NCBI RefSeq assembly: GCF_036169555.1
Contig: NZ_CP108032.1
Coordinates: 4,278,001-4,342,000, forward strand
Source: Streptomyces sp. NBC_00306
Lineage (GTDB): Bacteria; Actinomycetota; Actinomycetes; Streptomycetales; Streptomycetaceae
DNA length: 64,000 bases
Direction: 5' to 3'
The notes beneath the pieces were generated by a model. The model saw nothing but the letters and a program-made list of their open reading frames with translations. It made no database searches and was not told the origin of the DNA. Made by a program: the position numbers and the translations under genes. This document shows positions 17,984 through 25,659 of the stretch, one piece after another; the first letter of the stretch is position 1, and every line of letters starts with the position of its first letter.

Positions 17984-18414
17984 CACGGGGCAGCTGGTCC
18001 GCGCACGTCGACAGGGCACCCGGTGGGCAACCACCGCCGGGTGCCCTGTTGTCTCGGTGCCGCCACGCTGCGGTGCGGCGTGGTCGGCATGGCCGGCGTC
18101 GGCAGCACGAGTGGCGCCCCGCCCCGGTAACCCGCGGAGGCCACTGGCGTCACGTTGACGCGTCCGGAGCTTTTTGTTGAACAGTTGAACCGTTAGGCCC
18201 CCGAGGGGATGGAAACCCCTCCGACTTGGGTAAAAATGTGGTGAGCGCCGCTTACCTCATGATTCCCTCGCTGTTGGAACCTGTTGGAACCATCAAGCCC
18301 TTGGACCGGCTCGGACCCGAGCGGAGCGGTCCCCGGAACCTCTTGAACTCCCTGTCAGGGGCGCCCCAGGTCCACGTGTCCACCCCCGCCGAAGCATGTT
18401 TGCGGAGCCGACCC
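17984..18414. other. Intergenic region (431 bases) with hairpins; no gene seen
   Basis: The first part holds the terminator at 18011-18049. Farther on, two TTGAAC-like hexamers around 18178-18190 precede a small hairpin GAGGGG-ATGGAAA-CCCCTC at 18203-18221, and short repeats TTGGAACC at about 18275-18292. The following frame is open into the DUF2617 gene, but coding bias begins only at 18415. The region is probably a promoter and long leader; a small RNA cannot be excluded. Confidence 0.5.
18011..18049. terminator. Terminator after the Gly/Cys-tail gene
   Basis: Perfect 13-base arms ACAGGGCACCCGG (18011-18023) and CCGGGTGCCCTGT (18037-18049) are followed by TTGT. Confidence 0.82.
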
Positions 18415-18966
18415 ATGCTTACGACCCTTCAGACTGCCTACACCGATACCCGTGCCGCCGACCTCGCCTGGGCCCTGGGCCTGGAGCCACTCCCCGCCCT
18501 GGCCGTTCTCGACCTCGAACTGGGCCGGGCAAAACTGCAGTTGAGGCTGCTGGGCGCCTCCCACCAGGTGCTGCTCCAGGAAGACGGCGGCAGCTGTTCC
18601 GAGACCGTCGCCTGTATGCCCGGAAGCAGTACGCCGCTGCCGCTGGGTGTCGCCAAGAGACTCGGCGACTGGGAGTACGAGTTCGCCGCCCGCGTCGAGA
18701 CGCTGTCGCGGGGCTCGTTCGCGGGCCGGGCGCAGGAACTGCTGGCCCTTGTCGCCGACCATCCCCATTCGCTGGCCGGGACGTTTCCCGGCTCACCACA
18801 CGCCTTCACCGCGATGATGGCGCAGCGGTACGAGGGCCAGGTGCGGTGGCGCACCTGGCACGCCTATCCCCAGGAGGGCCACCTCGTCGTCACCCGCACA
18901 CGCGTGGGCGCGCTCTCGCCCGCCCGGCGCACGTCCCCGTCCCTCCTCGAGCCCGCATCCCTCTAG
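18415..18966 (+). CDS. DUF2617 family protein
   Basis: The 183-residue cytosolic protein matches the actinobacterial DUF2617 family in length and in segments such as DTRAADLAWALGLEPLPAL, EVAR-type VETLSRGSFAGRAQELL, and the central histidine-bearing SLAGTFPGSPHAFTAM near residue 125. The function of the family is not known. The ATG at 18415 has GCGGAG seven bases upstream; the longer open frame back to 18226 lacks a ribosome site. It lies 63 bases before the spermidine synthase-like gene and may be co-transcribed with it. Confidence 0.82.
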   Translation: MLTTLQTAYTDTRAADLAWALGLEPLPALAVLDLELGRAKLQLRLLGASHQVLLQEDGGSCSETVACMPGSSTPLPLGVAKRLGDWEYEFAARVETLSRGSFAGRAQELLALVADHPHSLAGTFPGSPHAFTAMMAQRYEGQVRWRTWHAYPQEGHLVVTRTRVGALSPARRTSPSLLEPASL

Positions 18967-19029
18967 TCGCATCTAGTTGCACCCGTGTGGGTGACAGGGT
19001 GCACGCGAGAGGTGACGTAGCGTTACGGC

Positions 19030-20628
19030 ATGATCGACCGGCAGGAGCAGTTGTCGCCGCCCCAGAGTGCGGTGTGCCTGCCCGTGCGTCCCGATGCCGG
19101 CCGGTTCCTCGTCCTGGCGGCGGTCTTCGTCTGCGCCGCCTGTGGACTGGTGTACGAGCTCGAACTGGTCGCGCTCGCCTCCTATTTGATCGGGGACTCG
19201 GTCACCCAGGCCTCCGTGGTCCTGTCCGTGATGGTCTTCGCCATGGGCATCGGCTCGCTGCTGGCCAAGCGGCTGCGCTGCCGCGCCGCGGTCGGGTTCG
19301 GACTGCTGGAGCTGACGCTCGCGCTCGTCGGCGGCTGTTCGGCGATGGTGATGTACGCGGCGTTCGCGTGGATCGGTGAGTCCCGGGTCGTGCTGGTGAC
19401 CTTCTCGCTCGCCATCGGGGTGCTGATCGGCGCGGAGATCCCGCTGCTGATGTCCCTCATCCAGCGCATCTCCCGGCGGGACGCCGACGGCACGGTCGCG
19501 GACCTGTTCGCCGCCGACTATGTGGGCGCCCTCGTCGGCGGGCTCGCCTTCCCCTTCCTGCTGCTGCCCTGGCTCGGCCAGCTCACCGGCGGACTGCTCA
19601 CCGGCGCGGTCAACGCGATCGCCGGCGGATCGCTCGTCCTCTGGCTCTTCCGCCGGGATCTGACCCCCCGTTCGCGCGGCTGGCTCCTCGTCGCGAACGT
19701 CCTGGTGCTCGCCGTCCTCGCCACCGCGACCGCGCTGGTCGACGACTTCGAGCGCGCCGCGCGCCGCGCGGTCTACGGCGACCGGGTGCGCGTCGCCGTG
19801 CACACCGACATCCAGGAAGTGGTGCTGACCGGCCGCCCGTCGGGGCCGCCCGACCTCTTCCTCGACGGACGGCTGCGGGTCAGCGGCCGCGACGAGTACC
19901 GCTTCCACGAGGCGCTGGTGCACCCCGCGATGCGCGGCCCGCACGCCCGGGTGCTGATCCTCGGCGGCGGCGACGGGCTCGCCGCGCGTGAGGTGCTGCG
20001 GTACCGCTCCGTCACCTCGGTGACGATCGTCGAGCTGGACCCGGGTGTCGTCCGGCTCGCCCGCACCGATCCGGCCCTGGCCGAGCTGAACGACCGCGCC
20101 TACCGTGATCCGCGGACCCGGGTGATCACCGAGGACGCCTTCGGCTGGCTGCGCTCGGCGCGCGGGGGATACGACGTGGTCATCGCCGATCTGCCCGACC
20201 CCGGCATCACCCCCAGCACCAAGCTCTACTCCCAGGAGTTCTACGGACTGGTCGCGGGGGTGCTCGCGGACCGCGGCCGGCTCGCTGTGCACGCGGGGCC
20301 CGTGACCTCGCGCCCGCGCACCTACTGGACGGTCGACGCGACCCTGCGCGCGGCGGGATTCGGCACCAGCCCCTATCGCGCCACCGCGCGGGCCTCCGGG
20401 TTCGCCGCCGGACCCGACCGGGCCACCGGCCGGGCCTTCGAGCCGTACGACTGGGGGCTTCTGCTGGCCGCGCCGGGACGCACCCCGGAGCTCGGTCTCG
20501 ATCCCCGCGCGCCGCGCCTGCGTTCGCTCAGCCGGGCCGTGCTGGCCGCCGAGGCCTGGGGTGCCGAGCGCACGAGAGGCCGGGACCTGCCGCCTTCGAC
20601 GCTGGTCCATCCGCGATACACGGAGTGA
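19030..20628 (+). CDS. Membrane-anchored spermidine synthase-like aminopropyltransferase
   Basis: The 532-residue protein joins an N-terminal membrane domain of about seven helices (residues about 25-240) to a C-terminal spermidine synthase-type Rossmann domain. The nucleotide/dcSAM loop is ILGGGDGLAAREVLRY near residue 315, and the catalytic region is IADLPDPG near 390 followed by KLYSQEFYG. Soluble spermidine synthases transfer an aminopropyl group from decarboxylated SAM to putrescine. In this two-domain class the substrate and the purpose of the membrane part are unclear. The Asp in the usual D-S/x-x-D-P signature is present as DLPDP. The start at 19030 is an ATG without a strong ribosome site. 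Confidence 0.85.
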   Translation: MIDRQEQLSPPQSAVCLPVRPDAGRFLVLAAVFVCAACGLVYELELVALASYLIGDSVTQASVVLSVMVFAMGIGSLLAKRLRCRAAVGFGLLELTLALVGGCSAMVMYAAFAWIGESRVVLVTFSLAIGVLIGAEIPLLMSLIQRISRRDADGTVADLFAADYVGALVGGLAFPFLLLPWLGQLTGGLLTGAVNAIAGGSLVLWLFRRDLTPRSRGWLLVANVLVLAVLATATALVDDFERAARRAVYGDRVRVAVHTDIQEVVLTGRPSGPPDLFLDGRLRVSGRDEYRFHEALVHPAMRGPHARVLILGGGDGLAAREVLRYRSVTSVTIVELDPGVVRLARTDPALAELNDRAYRDPRTRVITEDAFGWLRSARGGYDVVIADLPDPGITPSTKLYSQEFYGLVAGVLADRGRLAVHAGPVTSRPRTYWTVDATLRAAGFGTSPYRATARASGFAAGPDRATGRAFEPYDWGLLLAAPGRTPELGLDPRAPRLRSLSRAVLAAEAWGAERTRGRDLPPSTLVHPRYTE

Positions 20629-20669
20629 ATCGCAGACGTGAGCGGTCGCTCTGGGTACGCTCGACTTCC

Positions 20670-21650
20670 ATGGACCATGAGGTGTTCGTTCCGGTTCCGG
20701 CAGAGACCGTCCGACAGACGCTGAGGGACCCTGCCCGGGTCGCTCGCTGTGTCACGGGCCTCCAACAGGACGCCGACGAGTCCGCGGGCCCGCTCTCCGG
20801 CCGGCTCAAGGTCCGCATCGCCAATCACTCGATCACCTATCGCGGTGCCCTGCGCATCGTCGAGCGGGACGATGCGTTCACGGTCGAGGGCGACGGTGTG
20901 GAGTCCCGCGGTACGGGCTCGGTACAGGTGACGCTCACGATCCGCCCCACCGAGGCGGAGGGCGGCACGACGATCGGCTTCACGGGCACGTCCACGGCGA
21001 AGGGCAGACTCTCCGAGCTGTCCGGGCAGTCCGCGGAACAGGCGGCCCACCGCATGCTCGACCGGTTCGCGGAGCGTCTGGCGACCGTCGCGATCGAGCC
21101 GCCCGCCGGGGCGACCGGCGGCGGCGAGAGCCCCGGACCCGTGAGCTCTGACGATGCCGAGCGCCTCGGACTCGTGGACGACGAGGACGCGACGCCGGAC
21201 ACCCGCGCCGGTACGCAGGGCGCGACCGCCGAGACGGGCGACATCGCTCCCGACCCGCTCGACGAGGAGGAGCCCGGGGACGAGGAGACCCCCTCGACGG
21301 AGGAGACGGTCTTCGACGCCCCGGTGCCGCCGCCCTCGCTCGGACCGCTCGCCGACGACGAGTTCGACACGGATCTTCCCGGCGCGGCCGACGAGCTGGA
21401 GGAGAACGATCTGGACGATCTCCCCGGCCCCCCCGACGAGCCGATGGCGGAGGCCGCGCACGCCCGCCGGACGATGATCGGACGCAGCGCCGAAGAGGTC
21501 GACCACGCGCCGCCGCGCGGCCGGTACGCGCCCATGCCCGCCCCGGACGCCACCGGTGTGGGTGTGCCGCTGCGCTGGCTCGCACCCGCTGCGGCCCTCG
21601 CGGTCGCGTCGGCCGTCGTCGTGGGCCGGGCGCTGCGCCGCCGCAGGTAG
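20670..21650 (+). CDS. SRPBCC (CoxG-like) protein with acidic linker and C-terminal membrane anchor
   Basis: Residues about 1-140 form an SRPBCC/START-like domain of the CoxG type (MDHEVFVPVPAETVRQTLRDP, then ADESAGPLSGRLKVRI, then MLDRFAERLATV). A long Asp/Glu/Pro-rich linker (about 150-270) follows, and the end is a single hydrophobic helix, LRWLAPAAALAVASAVVVG, with a basic RRRR tail, so the protein is tail-anchored with its domain in the cytosol. CoxG proteins help insert or anchor molybdenum CO dehydrogenase; no such enzyme is nearby. The ATG at 20670 has no ribosome site but a TACGCT box a few bases before it, suggesting a leaderless transcript. Confidence 0.78.
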   Translation: MDHEVFVPVPAETVRQTLRDPARVARCVTGLQQDADESAGPLSGRLKVRIANHSITYRGALRIVERDDAFTVEGDGVESRGTGSVQVTLTIRPTEAEGGTTIGFTGTSTAKGRLSELSGQSAEQAAHRMLDRFAERLATVAIEPPAGATGGGESPGPVSSDDAERLGLVDDEDATPDTRAGTQGATAETGDIAPDPLDEEEPGDEETPSTEETVFDAPVPPPSLGPLADDEFDTDLPGAADELEENDLDDLPGPPDEPMAEAAHARRTMIGRSAEEVDHAPPRGRYAPMPAPDATGVGVPLRWLAPAAALAVASAVVVGRALRRRR

Positions 21651-21780
21651 GTCACCGTGCGCGGCCGCGGGACCGCGCCGCCCACCGGACCGCGCGCCCC
21701 CAGCACCGGAACCGCGACAACGGGCCACCGGTACCCGGTAGTCCGGCGTACGGCGGCGCGGCGAACAGTAGTGTCGTCGT

Positions 21781-22575
21781 GTGAGTAGCAGCGAAGAGAG
21801 CGTCCGGCTGGCCGCCGGAGACGTCGAGTTGACCGTGCATCCGCAGAACGGCTGCCGCATCGCAAGCCTGGTCATCGGAGGCACCGAGGTGCTCCGGCAG
21901 GGCGAGCGGTACGGCTCCTTCCCGATGGTGCCGTGGTGCGGCCGGGTCGGGGACGGCCGGTTCCGCAACGGTGACGTGGTGCATCAACTGCCGCTCAACT
22001 CCCCGCCGCACGCCATTCACGGCACCGGCCGGGACGTCGCCTGGCGCACCGCCCGCGCCGGCAAGGACGAGGCGGCCTTCACCTTCGAACTCGCGGAGCC
22101 CTGGCCGTACACCGGGCGCGTCACACAGACCTTCGCGCTGACGGAGGACTCCCTGACTCTGACCATGGGCGTCGAGACGTACGACACCTCGTTCCCCGCG
22201 CAGGCCGGCTGGCACCCCTGGTTCCTGCGCAACCTCGGCGGCCAGGACGTACGCGTCGACTTCACCGCCGCCTGGCAGGAGGAGCGCGGCGAGGACCACC
22301 TCCCGACCGGCCGCCGGATCCCGCCGCAGCCGAGCCCGTGGGACGACTGCTTCGGCATGCCCGACGGCGTTCTCGTCACCCTCACCTGGCCTGAGCAGCT
22401 GGAGCTGACCGTGGCCAGCCGCTCCGAGTGGGTCGTGGTCTACGACGAGCAGGACGAGGCCGTGTGCGTGGAGCCCCAGTCCGGTCCGCCGAACGGTCTC
22501 GACTCCGATCCGCGGTTCGTCACCCCGATCGACCCGCTGGAGATGGCCGCGACCTGGAGCTGGCGCCGGCTGTGA
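21781..22575 (+). CDS. Aldose 1-epimerase family protein
   Basis: The 264-residue protein has the galactose-mutarotase fold: GGTEVLRQG, PMVPWCGRVGDGRFRNG near residue 43-60, the HAIHGTGRDVAW motif near 80 with a catalytic-type histidine, HPWFLR near 142-147 with a second histidine, and a C-terminal EPQSGPPNGL whose Glu is the usual general base. It interconverts alpha and beta anomers of a sugar or hexose phosphate. The start is GTG 21781. It ends 29 bases before pyrE and is probably co-transcribed with it. Confidence 0.88.
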   Translation: MSSSEESVRLAAGDVELTVHPQNGCRIASLVIGGTEVLRQGERYGSFPMVPWCGRVGDGRFRNGDVVHQLPLNSPPHAIHGTGRDVAWRTARAGKDEAAFTFELAEPWPYTGRVTQTFALTEDSLTLTMGVETYDTSFPAQAGWHPWFLRNLGGQDVRVDFTAAWQEERGEDHLPTGRRIPPQPSPWDDCFGMPDGVLVTLTWPEQLELTVASRSEWVVVYDEQDEAVCVEPQSGPPNGLDSDPRFVTPIDPLEMAATWSWRRL

Positions 22576-22604
22576 CCGGTGGGACGGCCTCTAAGCTCGT
22601 GGGC

Positions 22605-23153
22605 ATGACTGACGTACGCGCTGAGCTGCTCCAGCAGATCAAGGACAAGGCCGTGGTGCACGGCAAGGTGACCCTCTCGTCGGGTCTTGAGGCCGACTAC
22701 TACGTGGACCTTCGCCGGATCACGCTCGACGGAACCGCCGCGCCGCTCGTCGGCCAGGTCATGTCCGACCTGACCGCCGACCTCGACTTCGACTGCGTCG
22801 GCGGGCTCACGCTGGGCGCCGACCCCGTGGCCACGTCGATCCTGCACGCCGCCGCCGCGCGCGGACAGCGCGTGGACGCCTTCGTCGTCCGCAAGGCGGC
22901 CAAGGCGCACGGCATGCAGCGGCGCGTCGAGGGCCCGGACATCTCGGGCCGGCGCTGCCTCGTCGTCGAGGACACCTCCACGACCGGCGGTTCGCCGCTG
23001 ACAGCGGTCGAGGCCGTGCGCGAGGCCGGCGGCGAGGTCGTGGCCGTGGCGACGATCGTGGACCGGGCGACGGGCGCCGGGGAGAAGATCAGCGGCACGG
23101 CCGGGGTGCCGTATCTGTACGCCTACTCGCTGGACGAGCTCGGACTGGCCTGA
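22605..23153 (+). CDS. pyrE: Orotate phosphoribosyltransferase
   Basis: PyrE makes orotidine 5'-phosphate from orotate and PRPP in pyrimidine synthesis. The 182-residue length is normal. Motifs include LSSGLEADYYVDLRRI near residues 25-40, GGLTLGADPVA near 65, the FVVRKAAKAHG flexible-loop region near 92-102, and the PRPP-binding CLVVEDTSTTGGSP near 118-131. The ATG at 22605 lies 29 bases after the epimerase stop. A palindrome containing parS follows the gene at 23185-23222. Confidence 0.96.
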   Translation: MTDVRAELLQQIKDKAVVHGKVTLSSGLEADYYVDLRRITLDGTAAPLVGQVMSDLTADLDFDCVGGLTLGADPVATSILHAAAARGQRVDAFVVRKAAKAHGMQRRVEGPDISGRRCLVVEDTSTTGGSPLTAVEAVREAGGEVVAVATIVDRATGAGEKISGTAGVPYLYAYSLDELGLA

Positions 23154-23184
23154 CCGGCGAGGGCTTCTGACCTGCGAAGACGGT

Positions 23185-23222
23185 GAAGGGTGGGCTGTTT
23201 CACGTGAAACAGCCCACCCTTC
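23185..23222. terminator. 38-bp perfect palindrome after pyrE (terminator-like)
   Basis: Nineteen-base halves at 23185-23203 and 23204-23222 are exact inverse complements with no loop. In RNA this can form a long hairpin, 32 bases after the pyrE stop. The centre is a perfect parS site, described separately. Confidence 0.82.
23197..23210. other. parS: Chromosomal partition site parS (ParB binding)
   Basis: GTTTCACGTGAAAC is identical to the Streptomyces parS consensus. ParB spreads from such sites to build the segregation complex; in S. coelicolor most of about 20 sites cluster within some hundred kilobases of oriC. This copy sits between pyrE and fba, inside a longer palindrome. I saw no second exact copy in the window. 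Confidence 0.9.
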
Positions 23223-23347
23223 TCGCATACGCGCAGACCGGGCGGGGTGGAGTCCGGTGAAGAGTCTGGAAAGATAGGCGCCGACGATGACGTCGCCCCC
23301 AGGTCAGGGCCAGCACTTAACACCCGCACATCCCAAGGAGCGGACAG

Positions 23348-24370
23348 ATGCCCATCGCAACCCCCGAGGTCTACAACGAGATGCTCGACCGGGCGAAGGC
23401 AGGCAAGTTCGCCTACCCGGCCATCAACGTGACCTCCTCCCAGACCCTGCACGCTGCGCTGCGCGGCTTCGCGGAGGCCGAGAGCGACGGCATCATCCAG
23501 ATCTCCACCGGCGGTGCCGAGTTCCTGGGTGGCCAGTACAACAAGGACATGGTCACCGGAGCGGTCGCCCTGGCCGAGTTCGCGCACATCGTCGCCGCGA
23601 AGTACGACATCACGGTCGCCCTGCACACCGACCACTGCCCCAAGGACAAGCTGGACGGCTATGTCCGTCCGCTGCTCGCCATCTCCGCCGAGCGCGTCGC
23701 CGCGGGCAAGAACCCGCTGTTCCAGAGCCACATGTGGGACGGCTCCGCCGAGACCCTCGCGGACAACCTGGCCATCGGGCAGGAGCTGCTCGCGCAGGCC
23801 GTCGCCGCCAAGATCATCCTTGAGGTCGAGATCACCCCGACCGGCGGCGAGGAGGACGGTGTCACCCACGAGATCAACGACGAGCTCTACACCACCGTCG
23901 ACGACGCGATCCGCACCGCCGAGGCGCTCGGCCTCGGGGACAAGGGCCGCTACCTGCTCGCCGCCTCCTTCGGCAACGTCCACGGCGTCTACAAGCCGGG
24001 CAACGTCGTTCTGCGCCCCGAGCTGCTGAAGGACCTCCAGGAGGGCGTCGCCAAGAAGTTCGGCAAGGCCGAGCCCTTCGACTTCGTGTTCCACGGCGGT
24101 TCCGGTTCGACGGCCGAGGAGATCGCGACCGCGCTGGAGAACGGCGTCGTCAAGATGAACCTCGACACCGACACGCAGTACGCCTTCACCCGCCCCGTCG
24201 CGGACCACATGTTCAAGAACTACGACGGTGTGCTGAAGGTCGACGGCGAGGTCGGCTCCAAGAAGACCTACGACCCGCGCACCTGGGGCAAGGCCGCCGA
24301 GGCCGGCATGGCCAAGCGCGTCTCCGAGGCCTGCGCCGCCCTGCGCTCCACGGGCACCAAGCTCAAGTAA
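23348..24370 (+). CDS. fba: Class II fructose-bisphosphate aldolase
   Basis: This zinc-dependent aldolase cleaves fructose 1,6-bisphosphate into glyceraldehyde 3-phosphate and dihydroxyacetone phosphate in glycolysis, and reverses this in gluconeogenesis. The 340-residue length is typical. Metal-site motifs include VALHTDHCPKDKLD near residue 93-105, LEVEITPTGGEEDG near 158-171, GNVHGVYKPGN near 209-219, and FHGGSGSTAEEI near 249-260, with NLDTDTQYAF binding the phosphate. The ATG at 23348 follows AAGGAGCGG. It is transcribed alone, with its own terminator at 24401-24435. Confidence 0.97.
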   Translation: MPIATPEVYNEMLDRAKAGKFAYPAINVTSSQTLHAALRGFAEAESDGIIQISTGGAEFLGGQYNKDMVTGAVALAEFAHIVAAKYDITVALHTDHCPKDKLDGYVRPLLAISAERVAAGKNPLFQSHMWDGSAETLADNLAIGQELLAQAVAAKIILEVEITPTGGEEDGVTHEINDELYTTVDDAIRTAEALGLGDKGRYLLAASFGNVHGVYKPGNVVLRPELLKDLQEGVAKKFGKAEPFDFVFHGGSGSTAEEIATALENGVVKMNLDTDTQYAFTRPVADHMFKNYDGVLKVDGEVGSKKTYDPRTWGKAAEAGMAKRVSEACAALRSTGTKLK

Positions 24371-24400
24371 GCACCATCCGCGCCGCAGCCTCGCGCCCAC

Positions 24401-24435
24401 CGGGCCCGGCACCCCTACCCGGGGTGCCGGGCCCG
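24401..24435. terminator. Terminator after fba
   Basis: Perfect 15-base arms (24401-24415 and 24421-24435) flank a TACCC loop, 30 bases after the fba stop. Confidence 0.85.
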
Positions 24436-24462
24436 CGGCATGTCGTCAGGAGATCAGCACCC

Positions 24463-25632
24463 ATGACGTACGACTTCGACACCGTCGTCGACCGCCGCGG
24501 CACCTGGTGCATCCAGTGGGACGGGGTCGCCGACCGCTTCGGGGTGGACGGGCTGCTGCCGTTCACCATCTCGGACATGGACTTCACCTCCCCGCCGGAG
24601 GTACTGGACGCGCTCCAGCAGCGCATCGCCCACGGTGTCTTCGGATACACCGACTGGCGCCACGACGACTTCCTGTCCGCGGTGGGCCACTGGTTCAGCA
24701 GTCGCCACGACACCGCGATCGACACCGGCCGGCTCGTCTACGCGCCCTCCGTGCTCAACCAGCTCTCGCAGCTGCTGCGGATGTGGAGCGAGCCCGGTGA
24801 CGGGATCGTCGTCCACACCCCCACCTACGACGGCTTCCTGAAGGCGATATCCGGGCTCGGGCGGGAGCTGCGCGGGGTGCCGGCCGGCGACATGGCGGCT
24901 CTGGAACGGCAGCTCGCCCGGCCCGACAGCACCGTGCTGGTGCTCTGCTCGCCCCACAATCCGACCGGCCGGGTGTGGACGGAGGCCGAGCTGACGGAGA
25001 CGGCACGGCTGGCGGCCGCGTACGGAGTCGCCGTCGTCAGCGACGAGATCCACGCCGACTTCGTCCACCCCGAGTTCGTGGCCCCAGGTCAGCGGCATCT
25101 GCCCTGGACGCGCTTCGGCACCGGCCGCTGGGCCCTGATCACCTCCGCCACCAAGGCCTTCAACTTCCCCGCGCTGAGCGGCTCCTACGGCATCATCGGC
25201 GACCCCGACGACCATGCGGCGTTTCTGCGCCGGATGCAGACCGGTGAAGGGCTCGCCTCGCCCGCCGTGCTGTCGCTGACCGCGCACATCGCCGCCTACC
25301 GCCGGGGCGGTCCGTGGCTCGACGCGCTCGGCTCGTACGTCGCCGGCAATCTGCGGATGGTCGCCGAGCGGCTCGCCGCCGCGTTTCCGCAGCTCGGCTG
25401 GGAGCCGCCTCATGCGGGCTACCTCGCCTGGATCGATCTGCGCGCCGTTCTGCGACCACGCATCGATGACGCGGAGCTTCAGCGGGAGCTGATCGAGCGC
25501 GAGAAGGTGGCCATCATGCCGGGGACGACCTACGGCTGCGAGGGCTTCGTCCGGCTGAACGTCGGCTGTCCCCGCGCCAAGGCCGAGCAGGGGGTGGACG
25601 CGCTGATCCGCGCCCTCCGCCGACTCGAATGA
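24463..25632 (+). CDS. MalY/PatB-type PLP C-S lyase (cystathionine beta-lyase-like)
   Basis: The 389-residue fold-type I PLP enzyme belongs to the MalY/PatB group, whose members release thiols from cysteine conjugates or cleave cystathionine to homocysteine. Visible features are the opening DFDTVVDRRGTWCIQWD, the group signature FTISDMDFTSPPEV near residue 33-46, GVFGYTDW near 57-64, CSPHNPTGRVW near 160-170, SDEIHADFVH near 193-202, and the PLP lysine in SATKAFNFPAL near 225-236. The ATG at 24463 follows CAGGAGATC. The MFS exporter starts 27 bases after its stop and may share the transcript. Confidence 0.88.
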   Translation: MTYDFDTVVDRRGTWCIQWDGVADRFGVDGLLPFTISDMDFTSPPEVLDALQQRIAHGVFGYTDWRHDDFLSAVGHWFSSRHDTAIDTGRLVYAPSVLNQLSQLLRMWSEPGDGIVVHTPTYDGFLKAISGLGRELRGVPAGDMAALERQLARPDSTVLVLCSPHNPTGRVWTEAELTETARLAAAYGVAVVSDEIHADFVHPEFVAPGQRHLPWTRFGTGRWALITSATKAFNFPALSGSYGIIGDPDDHAAFLRRMQTGEGLASPAVLSLTAHIAAYRRGGPWLDALGSYVAGNLRMVAERLAAAFPQLGWEPPHAGYLAWIDLRAVLRPRIDDAELQRELIEREKVAIMPGTTYGCEGFVRLNVGCPRAKAEQGVDALIRALRRLE

Positions 25633-25659
25633 GACGCCCACCACTGGGATGATCCCGGT

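Noticed and set aside
18181..18240. Possible tRNA or 6C-type small RNA
   Set aside because: The C-run and hairpin drew attention, but there is no cloverleaf and not two C-rich loops as required for the 6C RNA.
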